32,262 nt of DNA from assembly GCA_026418475.1 (NCBI GenBank), contig JAOABG010000009.1, forward strand, positions 1 through 32,262, written 5' to 3'. Both the position numbers and the translations under genes were made by a program. This document shows, one piece after another, positions 23,573 to 32,262 of the stretch (positions are counted from its first letter, which is position 1; every line of letters begins with the position of its first letter). Source of the stretch: a bacterium. Lineage in GTDB: Bacteria > DRYD01. The notes under the pieces were generated by a model. The model worked only from the letters and a program-made list of their open reading frames with translations. It was not told the origin of the DNA and searched no databases.

Positions 23573-23743
23573 ATGGCAAAAATAACAGAAAAAGAAAAAG
23601 GAACAACTATAAATGAAGAATACTCAAAGGAAAAGAAAAAAACTGTTGAAGAGATCTATTCAATTAAAAACATCAACAAGATAGAGTTAATTAACTACGG
23701 AAGCTTAATTGTATATTTAATAAGGAAAGCTTTGGGTGAATAG
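23573..23743 (+). CDS. Small unknown protein
   Basis: A 56-residue protein, highly charged (Lys/Glu) in the first 30 residues and more hydrophobic at the end (IELINYGSLIVYLIRKALGE). I do not recognise it. The ATG at 23573 is supported by AAGGGG 8 bases upstream. It lies 106 bases after dnaA on the same strand and ends 4 bases before the 3' end of the oppositely oriented tRNA-Leu(UAG). No terminator is visible between them, so the two transcripts must meet head-on. The amphipathic C-terminal helix could bind membrane or protein. Confidence 0.65.
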   Translation: MAKITEKEKGTTINEEYSKEKKKTVEEIYSIKNINKIELINYGSLIVYLIRKALGE

Positions 23744-23747
23744 ATTT

Positions 23748-23832
23748 TGGGGGAGGCGGGAGTTGAACCCGCACGGGAGTGATTCCCATTGGATCCTAAG
23801 TCCAACGCGTCTTCCTTTTCCGCCACTCCCCC
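23748..23832 (-). tRNA. tRNA-Leu (anticodon UAG)
   Basis: On the minus strand, acceptor arms GGGGGAG/CTCCCCC with discriminator A, anticodon stem TTGGA/TCCAA around loop CTTAGGA (anticodon TAG, reads CUA/CUN), a long class II variable arm and T-arm loop TTCAACT. CCA is not encoded. It begins 10 bases after the stop of the GH3 gene, so it probably shares that transcript. Confidence 0.98.
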
Positions 23833-23842
23833 ACTATTATCT

Positions 23843-25315
23843 TTATACTATTTTAATCCTATTTATTCCTTCCCAAAATTTCGACAACCATTTTGTGAAA
23901 TTGAATAAATGAACCTCTGAAAAACCACCAATATTGACAACATAGTCTCCTTTAATAAATGGATTTGAAAAACTGAATACAAAAACCTCTTTGTTTAAAC
24001 TTCTCAATTTATCAATAAAAAACTGGTATGAATTATCCATAACTAAATAGCATACCAAAAGAGGAGATTGAAAATTCATATTCCCAACAACGTTATCAAC
24101 CTCATTAGGATCCAAAATTTCAATAAAATTGATCTTATCCAATTTACCATTAAAAAAAGATCCCAAAAGTAATTCAATTTTTTCATTTATACCAATTAAT
24201 TTTATATAATTATTACTTAGAATGAAAACGGTTGGTACAGCTGAAGTAAAAAAATTCTTGAATACGTTATCGTTACCTTTCTGAATAATTGGAATTTCAT
24301 AATCATTAAAAATCCAGTTTCTCAACCTTTTTAATTCTTCCAGGACACTTTCACAATTTTCTAATTTCTTCAGTCTCTTTAAAAAGCTGTTTATTTTTTG
24401 ATATTTTGAAAAGACCAATTCTCTGAATTGTAAATCTTTTTCAGCTTTATCAGCTAAAAACTCTATAGATCTCATTTTCAGTTCATCATCACCAAATATC
24501 AATAAAACATCAATACCAGCATAAAGAGAATTAAGTATAACATCTTCCCATTTAAAACTTTTCAAAGCTTTCATGTTAAGAGCATCAGAAAAAATTAATC
24601 CATCATAAGGCTGATACAAATCAAGAACTTTTTTAGACATGGTAGCAGGAAAATTATCAACATTTTCATAAACCACATGTGCAGACATTATAGATGGAAG
24701 TATAGACTTATTAAAAATGAATGGATACAAATGTTCGTCAGTTAATGTAGAAACTGGTAAATCTAAGTGACTATCAACATTAGTGTCCCCATGACCAGGA
24801 AAATGTTTACCAGTACATAAAATATTAACATCATTATAAGCATGAATATACATTTTAGAAAAAAGAGAAACTTTATGATTGTTATTTCCAAAACTTCTCA
24901 CCCCAATTATGGGATTTTCATTATTAGTATTCACATCCATAACAGGAGAAAAGTTAAGGTTGAAACCCAAATATTTTAGGATCAATCCATTAAATTTTGC
25001 AACCAAATAAGCATCATTTTCATTATTTATAGATGATTGTGAACAAACAGCAGGAAAATCAGGATAATCAAATCTAAATACCACTCCACCCTCTTGGTCA
25101 ACACTTCTAAAAATATCAACTCCAAATTTCTTTTCAAAAGTATCTGCATAATACTCATTCATCTCTTTAAGTTTCCGCCAACCATTGGGTGAATGATCAA
25201 TATCTTTATAAAACAAGATATAACCTGCAAAAGGAAACTGAGTCAGAAAATGAGGATCCTGAATATCTATCAATATTAGTCTTGATACAATATTTTTCAA
25301 ATCCCTGTTTTTCAT
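23843..25315 (-). CDS. Glycoside hydrolase family 3, NagZ-like beta-N-acetylglucosaminidase
   Basis: Expected to remove N-acetylglucosamine from cell-wall fragments during peptidoglycan turnover. In 490 residues: RSVDQEGGVVFRF (70-82), NFSPVMDV, the NagZ hallmark KHFPGHGDTNVDSH (170-183), whose Asp-His pair acts as acid/base, MSAHVVYENVD, and IFSDALNMKAL with the nucleophile D244. NagZ of E. coli is about 340 residues; here an additional C-terminal region (about 330-490) of unknown fold is present, as in Gram-positive-type relatives. No signal peptide is visible, so it should be cytoplasmic. The ATG at 25315 follows GGGG by 9 bases. It begins 14 bases after proline dehydrogenase and is followed by tRNA-Leu. 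Specificity for another sugar is possible. Confidence 0.88.
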   Translation of the reverse strand: MKNRDLKNIVSRLILIDIQDPHFLTQFPFAGYILFYKDIDHSPNGWRKLKEMNEYYADTFEKKFGVDIFRSVDQEGGVVFRFDYPDFPAVCSQSSINNENDAYLVAKFNGLILKYLGFNLNFSPVMDVNTNNENPIIGVRSFGNNNHKVSLFSKMYIHAYNDVNILCTGKHFPGHGDTNVDSHLDLPVSTLTDEHLYPFIFNKSILPSIMSAHVVYENVDNFPATMSKKVLDLYQPYDGLIFSDALNMKALKSFKWEDVILNSLYAGIDVLLIFGDDELKMRSIEFLADKAEKDLQFRELVFSKYQKINSFLKRLKKLENCESVLEELKRLRNWIFNDYEIPIIQKGNDNVFKNFFTSAVPTVFILSNNYIKLIGINEKIELLLGSFFNGKLDKINFIEILDPNEVDNVVGNMNFQSPLLVCYLVMDNSYQFFIDKLRSLNKEVFVFSFSNPFIKGDYVVNIGGFSEVHLFNFTKWLSKFWEGINRIKIV

Positions 25316-25329
25316 TTTTATTTACCCCA

Positions 25330-26262
25330 TTATTTTTTTATTAACGAGTAAAGTATAAGCAACAAATTTGATGGCTTCTCTGCTATTCTACGCACAAAAT
25401 ATTCATACCAATCTGAACCTATGGGAACATAAAGTCTCAAGTTATAACCCTGTTCAATTACCTTTTTCTGCAGCTCTGGCCTAACTCCAAAAAGCATTTG
25501 AAATTCAAAATTTTCTTTAGATATACCCCTATACTGAACATAATTTTTTATCTTTTCTATTAACCTATGATCATGAGTGGCAAAAGCAGGATACACTTTC
25601 TCTACATTATCCAACATTTTTACAGAAAGATTGTAATAATTCTCATCAACCAATTTCTTATTTGGAAAGACCTTATCAAAAGGTTCCTTGTAAGCTCCTT
25701 TACAAATCCTAATAATAGGTTTAGTATCCCATATGAAAGAAAGTATCCTATCCTCTATATCCTTAGACGTTCTGTACAAATAAGATTGGAAAGTTATATC
25801 CAAATTATTATATTTTTCATCTTTTCTATACGTATCAAATATATTTAGAATATTATCAACATAAACTGATTCTTCCATATCTATATGAACCCTCATATTA
25901 ATCTGGGAGGCTACACTTAACACCTCACCCAAATTATTCTTACAATAATCATAATCAATAAGTAATCCTAAAGCCGTAAGTTTGACAGATACTGTAATAC
26001 CCTGATAATTGGATACCTTCTGAATAATATCTATCAAATTATCTTTATACTTCTCAACTTTATCTTTTGAAGAATAATGTTCTCCCAAAAAAGAAATAGT
26101 AATTCTATAACCAGAACTCAAAATTTCATCTATCTTATTAATAAAAGAATCTATACTTTCTGCACCAACATATCGAAGAGCCAAAGATTTAATAGATGGT
26201 ATCTTACTAATACTTCTTGTAATAGGATTACCCAATAACGAAATAATAATTACTTTTAACAT
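25330..26262 (-). CDS. Proline dehydrogenase
   Basis: Oxidises L-proline to pyrroline-5-carboxylate with FAD. The 310-residue monofunctional form shows SVKLTALGL, the HIDMEES strand, TFQSYLYRTSKDIEDRI, RICKGAYKEP, ATHD and the substrate block FEFQMLFGVRPE...LRLYVPIGSDWYEYFVRRIAEKPSN with the paired Arg residues that hold proline. The start ATG shares one base with the stop of the ABC permease (TAATG), so it is coupled to it. The partner pyrroline-5-carboxylate dehydrogenase is not in the window. The neighbouring transporter could be linked to amino-acid or peptide use, but its type (ABC-2) does not suggest proline import. Confidence 0.92.
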   Translation of the reverse strand: MLKVIIISLLGNPITRSISKIPSIKSLALRYVGAESIDSFINKIDEILSSGYRITISFLGEHYSSKDKVEKYKDNLIDIIQKVSNYQGITVSVKLTALGLLIDYDYCKNNLGEVLSVASQINMRVHIDMEESVYVDNILNIFDTYRKDEKYNNLDITFQSYLYRTSKDIEDRILSFIWDTKPIIRICKGAYKEPFDKVFPNKKLVDENYYNLSVKMLDNVEKVYPAFATHDHRLIEKIKNYVQYRGISKENFEFQMLFGVRPELQKKVIEQGYNLRLYVPIGSDWYEYFVRRIAEKPSNLLLILYSLIKK

Positions 26263-27047
26263 TACTCTTTATCAGTTAAAAATAAAACAGAGAGATAGAT
26301 AAATAAAAGATTAAAGACAATAAAATATACAACATTCTTAATATCTATAACACCTTTAGAAAAATTCTCAAAATTATTGGCTAAAGAAATAGTTTTCACC
26401 AAATTTTTATAAGTCACGTTTGCAAAGTCACCAGTGAACCCTATTAACCAAAAAATAAGAACAACCACTAAAGAAATAGCCCACGCTGGTATAATATCAT
26501 CAACAAAAGTAGAGACAAAAACAGAAATTGAAACCACAGACAGACCTAATAAAATTAATCCCAGAGAACCTGCAAAAACCACACCAAAATCAATTGAACC
26601 CTTATTTATAAAAGAATAAATAACAATGAATAAAACTATATATAACATTGCAAAAAATAAAAAAACTAAATATATGAAAAAAGATGATAAAACTTTTCCC
26701 AATACCAACTCAGTTTCTTTAAAAGGGTAAGTGAAAAGTAGTTCTATGGTTTTCAACTTCTTTTCCTGTGCAAATGATTTAGCTGCTATGATAGGTATTA
26801 TAAGAATACTGAAAAAAGCCACAAACCCCAAATAAGGTGTAACAATCATATCATTAACATTGAAATTTTTGGCAAATGTTGGAAAACTAACAGCAACAAA
26901 AGCAGCCTGAAAAAACGAATACACAGCACTAATAAAAAAAATAGTTAAAAATAATAAAGCAATAAACATTGAAACAAATGGAAAAATGGTAGACAAATAC
27001 TCAAGTATATCCTTAGAGACAATAAGGTTTATCTTCTTGAAATCCAT
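26262..27047 (-). CDS. ABC-2 type transporter permease
   Basis: A 261-residue membrane protein with six hydrophobic segments, the usual number for ABC-2 export permeases. The loop between segments two and three reads IIAAKSFAQEKKLKTIELLFTYPFKETELVLGK, typical of the GldF/NosY-like group (split here across about 92-124). It should form the channel for the ATPase encoded just upstream. The start is either the ATG at 27047 or the GTG at 27053; AGGGG lies 10 or 4 bases before them. Substrate unknown; the family includes lipid, drug and gliding-type exporters. A GldG-like third component is not seen here. Confidence 0.87.
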   Translation of the reverse strand: MDFKKINLIVSKDILEYLSTIFPFVSMFIALLFLTIFFISAVYSFFQAAFVAVSFPTFAKNFNVNDMIVTPYLGFVAFFSILIIPIIAAKSFAQEKKLKTIELLFTYPFKETELVLGKVLSSFFIYLVFLFFAMLYIVLFIVIYSFINKGSIDFGVVFAGSLGLILLGLSVVSISVFVSTFVDDIIPAWAISLVVVLIFWLIGFTGDFANVTYKNLVKTISLANNFENFSKGVIDIKNVVYFIVFNLLFIYLSVLFLTDKE

Positions 27048-27066
27048 GATCACATTTCCCCTTTCC

Positions 27067-27993
27067 TCATTCTTTTATAGCTTCCAAAAACAGATTCTCC
27101 ATTGTTAATAAATTTCTATTGACATACAGGAAATCCAATCCATTATCAAAAAACTTTTTATTTATCTCTTTAACTTTTTCCTCTTTATCCCTTCTTATCT
27201 GAATCCTCATAGAATTGGTATCAAAAATGGGTTCGAGTGCAAAATTTTGAAGCAAATTTTTTACCTTTTCCTTTTTATTCTCATCCAATTGATCAAACAA
27301 GTATTCCACCGTTAATTGGTCTTGTATTTTGGCTTTTAATTCTTGAATTTTTCCACTCATTTTTATTCTACCTTTATGGATTATAGCCACATTGTCACAT
27401 ATAGCCTCAACCTCTTGCATTATATGAGTACTCAATATTATGGTCTTATCATGGGAAAGGTCTTTTATGAGCTTTCTTATTTCTATTATTTGAGCTGGGT
27501 CCAATCCCTGTGTAGGCTCATCAAGAATTATAACTTTAGGATTACCCATTATAGCCTGAGCAATTCCCACTCTCTGTTTGTAACCCTTCGATAATTCTCT
27601 TAAAAACCTATTTTTATAATCTTTTATACCAACTAATTCAATTACCCTTTCAACCTCCTTATCAACTTCCTCAACATCTTTAGCTAAAGCAACAAACCTC
27701 AAAAAATCCAATATAGTTAAATTATCATAGATAGGAAAATTTTCAGGAAGGTATCCCATTAGTTTTCTAACCCTATAGGGATTTTCAGAAATATCTAAAG
27801 AATCCACATAAACCTTACCAGAATTGGGTTTAAAATATGTGGTTATTATTTTCATTGTTGTAGTTTTGCCAGCACCGTTCAATCCCAAAAATCCAGTTAT
27901 CCTACCTTCTTCAAAACTTACAGATATATCCTGTATAGCAACCCTGTTACCATACTTTTTAGTAACATTTTCAAGAACAACTATTTCCTTCAT
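27067..27993 (-). CDS. ABC transporter ATP-binding protein (GldA/CcmA-like)
   Basis: The 308-residue ATPase powers the permease encoded 13-19 bases downstream. It contains Walker A GLNGAGKTTT (about 37-46), the Q-loop region MGYLPENFPIYDNLT, signature LSKGYKQRVGIAQAI (the usual LSGGQ has become LSKGY, normal for this export subgroup), Walker B KVIILDEPTQGLDP, and the H-loop LSTHIMQEVE. A C-terminal 80-residue domain of the DUF4162 type follows. The ATG at 27993 has GGGAG 7 bases upstream and is 29 bases after atpD on the same strand; the spacer shows only a T-rich stretch, not a firm terminator. Confidence 0.92.
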   Translation of the reverse strand: MKEIVVLENVTKKYGNRVAIQDISVSFEEGRITGFLGLNGAGKTTTMKIITTYFKPNSGKVYVDSLDISENPYRVRKLMGYLPENFPIYDNLTILDFLRFVALAKDVEEVDKEVERVIELVGIKDYKNRFLRELSKGYKQRVGIAQAIMGNPKVIILDEPTQGLDPAQIIEIRKLIKDLSHDKTIILSTHIMQEVEAICDNVAIIHKGRIKMSGKIQELKAKIQDQLTVEYLFDQLDENKKEKVKNLLQNFALEPIFDTNSMRIQIRRDKEEKVKEINKKFFDNGLDFLYVNRNLLTMENLFLEAIKE

Positions 27994-28022
27994 ATTTCGT
28001 CTCCCAAAATTTTTGTTTTTTA

Positions 28023-29501
<1,479 letters not shown>

Positions 29502-31853
29502 TCATGTCCCCCTTCTATATATTCCCTTTGTTGTAAGCTCATTAAATATTGAATTAATTATATCATTTATTTCCTGGTTAGTTATCTCAGATTTAGGTTT
29601 TAATTCAATCCTAAAAGTGTAACTCGTATTTTCATCGTCAAGCTTATATATATCAATTAGATAACACTTCTTAACTATTACTTTATCAGAAAAATTTAAA
29701 TCTAATAATTTTTTAAAATCATAATAATTAAAACCCGAAGATGTATAAAATGAAACATCCTTATATATTGGAGGAAACTCAGAAAAATCTGAAAATGATT
29801 CTGTCTCCCTGTAAGCTATAACTTTATCCAAATCGATCTGACCAACCAAAGTATATGGAGGATAATAAAAATAATCGAGAAGATAATCATTTAAAACTCC
29901 AACAATTCCCACATTTTGATCACCCCAAAAAAGCAGATAAGCAGGACTAAGAAAAACAAAATCTGCACAAGAAACCAAGCGCAAGTCATAAAAAATATTT
30001 TTCAATTTCTCAATCTCAAAAATAACAAATTTATCAGAATCAGAAATAAATGACTTCGTTTCACTATAAGCAACAAACCCCAATTGATAGTACTCCTTTT
30101 TATCAAAAACTTTACCTATTTCAAATATTTTCAAATACTTATACCCAGCTTTATAATTATTAGAGGCTATATTTATAACCGAAGGTAAAATTGAATTCCT
30201 ATAAGCAGAATTATCAATAGACATATAATTATCTATTTTAATGAATTCTTTACCAAAAATATCCAAATAAATAGGATTCAGCAAATTATATCCTATTACT
30301 TCAAAATATCCACTGCAAACAAATCTTTTCCTTATCTCATCAATTTTATGTATAGAATCCTGAACAAAAAAATAAGTACCATCAGAAGAAGATAGATAAA
30401 TCTTTTCAGGATAATCAACCACATCTTTCACTAAATTTCCAAATCCTTTGAATCTACAAAATTCTTCAGCAATATCCCACCAAGCATTTATATCATTTCT
30501 ATATGTCTTTATTTGAACCTCATCATCATCTTTGAAAATAAAATCAACAGCAAATAATTTCAGTATCCTTTCTATCTCATTTCTATCGAACTTTACTCCT
30601 ATGAACTCATTTATTTTTTTCACACTAAAATCAACCAACTTAGGAAAATCTGGTTTACCCGCAAGAGAGTATCCAACAATATCACACTTTATACCAAACT
30701 CACCAATTAATTCAATAAACCTTCCGTGACAAAAATCTACGTATATTGAAGGGATATTCTTATCAAACCTCTTAGAAGAATTAGTAAACAGTCCCAATCT
30801 CTTAGAGGTCCTCCTAACAGAAGAAGAATTAAAATTAGCTATCTCAATTATTACATTAGATGTTCCCTCTTTAATTGAAAAATTTCTGGATCCTATTACA
30901 CCAGCAAGAGCCAAAGTTTTACCATTCTGGTCAGAAATAATTATATCGGTTTCTTCTACTTCATAGTCTTTCCCATCAAGTGCCTGTATTACCTCGTTTT
31001 TATTACCTTGCCTAACAGCTATAAATCCATCCACATCATCCATATCAAAAGCATGTAAAGGCTGAGAAAACTCATACATTAAAAAGTTGGTCAGGTCCAC
31101 CACATTATTTATAGGTTTAGTTCCCATCCAACTCAACATAAGCTGAAGCTCAACAGGAGAATAATCTATCACAACATTATTCAATATAATAGCTTTATAG
31201 TACTTACAATGAGGAGATAATATTTTTATTTCATACTCAACCTTATTATCAAAATTTGTTATACTTTCTATATTTTTGATTTTGCAGTCCAGAAAAAAAC
31301 TCAATTCTTTACACAAATGATAGACAGCAAGAGTTTCAACTTTATTTGGCAAAGGCTGAATCTCTATAACCCAATCTTTGGTCTTAATGACCTGATTCAA
31401 GTTTTTACCAACATTTTCTGATAATCTATTATCAAAATTGAATTTACTTACACCAGAACCATAAGCCTTAACGTTTTCCCAACCTAACTCCTGTGTAGAC
31501 AACATCATACCATAACTGTCTAAACCTCTTATTTTTCTATTTTCTATTTTCAAACCGCTTGGCAAAATGCATCCATGAATTGCAATCAAAACAATATCAC
31601 CAATCTCAACAGAAGAATCAGCTGTTAATACCTGAATAATATCATTTCCTAAATTAACTTTACAAACATAAACTCTATCTGCATTTGGATGCTTCTCTTT
31701 ATAAACAACTTTTCCAATCCTCACATTATCCAAATTATGACCAACTTCATAAACATTTTCCACTTGAATACCTATCTTAAAAAGTATATCAATCAGCGAG
31801 TCTTTATCACATATTCCAAGATATCTGTTAAAAAAACTGAGTGGTATTAACAT
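29502..31853 (-). CDS. pheT: Phenylalanyl-tRNA synthetase beta subunit
   Basis: With PheS it charges tRNA-Phe. In 783 residues: an EMAP/OB-fold tRNA-binding domain (about 38-150, GKVVYKEKHPNADRVYVCKV), the B3/B4 editing domain (about 205-385, NNVVDLTNFLMYEFSQPLHAFD), B5 (about 400-470), a catalytic-like core (about 480-680), and the C-terminal FDX-ACB anticodon-binding domain (about 690-780, FPPIYKDVSFYTSSGFNYYDF). Length is normal. The ATG at 31853 begins one base after the stop of the preceding gene, with a poor ribosome binding site, so it is probably coupled. pheS, usually directly upstream, is replaced by an unrelated gene. Confidence 0.96.
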   Translation of the reverse strand: MLIPLSFFNRYLGICDKDSLIDILFKIGIQVENVYEVGHNLDNVRIGKVVYKEKHPNADRVYVCKVNLGNDIIQVLTADSSVEIGDIVLIAIHGCILPSGLKIENRKIRGLDSYGMMLSTQELGWENVKAYGSGVSKFNFDNRLSENVGKNLNQVIKTKDWVIEIQPLPNKVETLAVYHLCKELSFFLDCKIKNIESITNFDNKVEYEIKILSPHCKYYKAIILNNVVIDYSPVELQLMLSWMGTKPINNVVDLTNFLMYEFSQPLHAFDMDDVDGFIAVRQGNKNEVIQALDGKDYEVEETDIIISDQNGKTLALAGVIGSRNFSIKEGTSNVIIEIANFNSSSVRRTSKRLGLFTNSSKRFDKNIPSIYVDFCHGRFIELIGEFGIKCDIVGYSLAGKPDFPKLVDFSVKKINEFIGVKFDRNEIERILKLFAVDFIFKDDDEVQIKTYRNDINAWWDIAEEFCRFKGFGNLVKDVVDYPEKIYLSSSDGTYFFVQDSIHKIDEIRKRFVCSGYFEVIGYNLLNPIYLDIFGKEFIKIDNYMSIDNSAYRNSILPSVINIASNNYKAGYKYLKIFEIGKVFDKKEYYQLGFVAYSETKSFISDSDKFVIFEIEKLKNIFYDLRLVSCADFVFLSPAYLLFWGDQNVGIVGVLNDYLLDYFYYPPYTLVGQIDLDKVIAYRETESFSDFSEFPPIYKDVSFYTSSGFNYYDFKKLLDLNFSDKVIVKKCYLIDIYKLDDENTSYTFRIELKPKSEITNQEINDIINSIFNELTTKGIYRRGT

Positions 31854-31854
31854 T

Positions 31855-32243
31855 TCAATCCACTATTTTAACTATATTATGAACATTGTTTTCCATGACA
31901 TAATCTTCCACCTTTATTATAGTATCAATATTAATCTCCTGTAATCTATTGATTCCTAGGGAACCATCAAACTCGAAATACGAACTCATATTAACAACAA
32001 AGCTTCCTTGAAGTGTCTGTTTTTGTCCTGTAATACTCTCCATATCTATAGGAATTGTCACACTGCTCTCTGTACTTCTACCTTCTATAAAAAATATATT
32101 ATCTTTAACACTCTTCAAAGTATAGTTAATAGCTATATCCATGTATTTATTATAGCCAGGTAAATTAAATTTTATGGTACTATTCCAATATTGACCAACA
32201 TCAACTTCATATTCTGAAAATACAAGAGTACTAACTTCTTGAC
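31855..32243 (-). CDS. Unknown protein, 3' part only (cut by the contig end)
   Basis: The frame is open from the stop at 31855 right up to the adapter junction at 32243, giving at least 128 residues with no start needed; the ATG at 32142 is probably internal. The visible part contains EYEVDVGQYWNSTIKFNLPG, then IDMESITGQKQTLQGSFVVN and ends VHNIVKIVD. The 'V-x-V-G-x-x-W' opening and the following beta-rich segment look like the DUF6263 type of exported protein, but this is a pattern guess. The N-terminus, and any signal peptide, is missing. It runs directly into pheT. Confidence 0.72.
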
Positions 32244-32262
32244 CTGTCTCTTATACACATCT
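32244..32262. other. Nextera transposon mosaic-end adapter, not genomic
   Basis: The final 19 bases, CTGTCTCTTATACACATCT, are exactly the mosaic-end adapter used in Tn5-based (Nextera) library preparation, read toward the contig end. It marks untrimmed adapter at an assembly end. Confidence 0.97.

Overview
This is an AT-rich, gene-dense bacterial window with about 34 protein genes and 3 tRNAs. Coding is compact: many stop and start codons overlap, and most starts carry a strong AGGAGG-type ribosome binding site. The SHMT, F1-beta, UvrC, NusA and TM0160-like nuclease sequences resemble Thermotogota proteins from memory, so a Thermotogota lineage, perhaps Petrotogales, is my best guess; this is inference only. 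The right edge is a contig end: the last 19 bases are exactly the Nextera mosaic-end adapter and are not genomic.

Layout. (1) 67-3198, minus strand: a PglC/WcaJ-type sugar transferase ending in a clear terminator, an orphan histidine kinase with a degenerate GGDEF-like N-terminus, and a cyclic-2,3-diphosphoglycerate-synthetase-like GTPase. (2) 3297-8088, minus: a seven-gene sulfane-sulfur operon. In transcription order it runs rhodanese-MBL persulfide dioxygenase, TusA, DsrE2, YeiH-type exporter, CsoR/CstR-type repressor, and two half-size YeeE/TsuA transporters. Upstream lie a TATAAT box and a cluster of GGGTA elements, a candidate operator for the repressor. The likely job is sensing and clearing reactive sulfur species. 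(3) 8351-16988, minus: a housekeeping run uvrC, rimP, nusA, clpC, an acidic-tailed unknown, rph, glyA and a KhpA-like small protein. RimP and UvrC each lack their usual C-terminal domain.

(4) 17052-23743, plus: a run of a small unknown, a secreted Tyr/Asn-rich protein, a biotinyl-like domain lacking the biotin lysine, RseP, tRNA-Leu(CAA), bifunctional nuclease, MtnP, macro-domain protein, tRNA-Arg(CCU), DnaA and a small unknown. The tRNAs sit inside the mRNA-like chain. The macro-domain reading frame ends inside tRNA-Arg, and the two genes after tRNAs begin 9 and 11 nt beyond them with no ribosome binding site. (5) 23748-32243, minus: a partial secreted-type unknown, pheT, an isolated atpD, an ABC-2 transporter pair, proline dehydrogenase, a GH3 NagZ-like enzyme and tRNA-Leu(UAG).

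Three perfect short tandem duplications (16-19 bp) sit at or near gene 3' ends. I saw no CRISPR array, insertion sequence, prophage gene or convincing replication origin.
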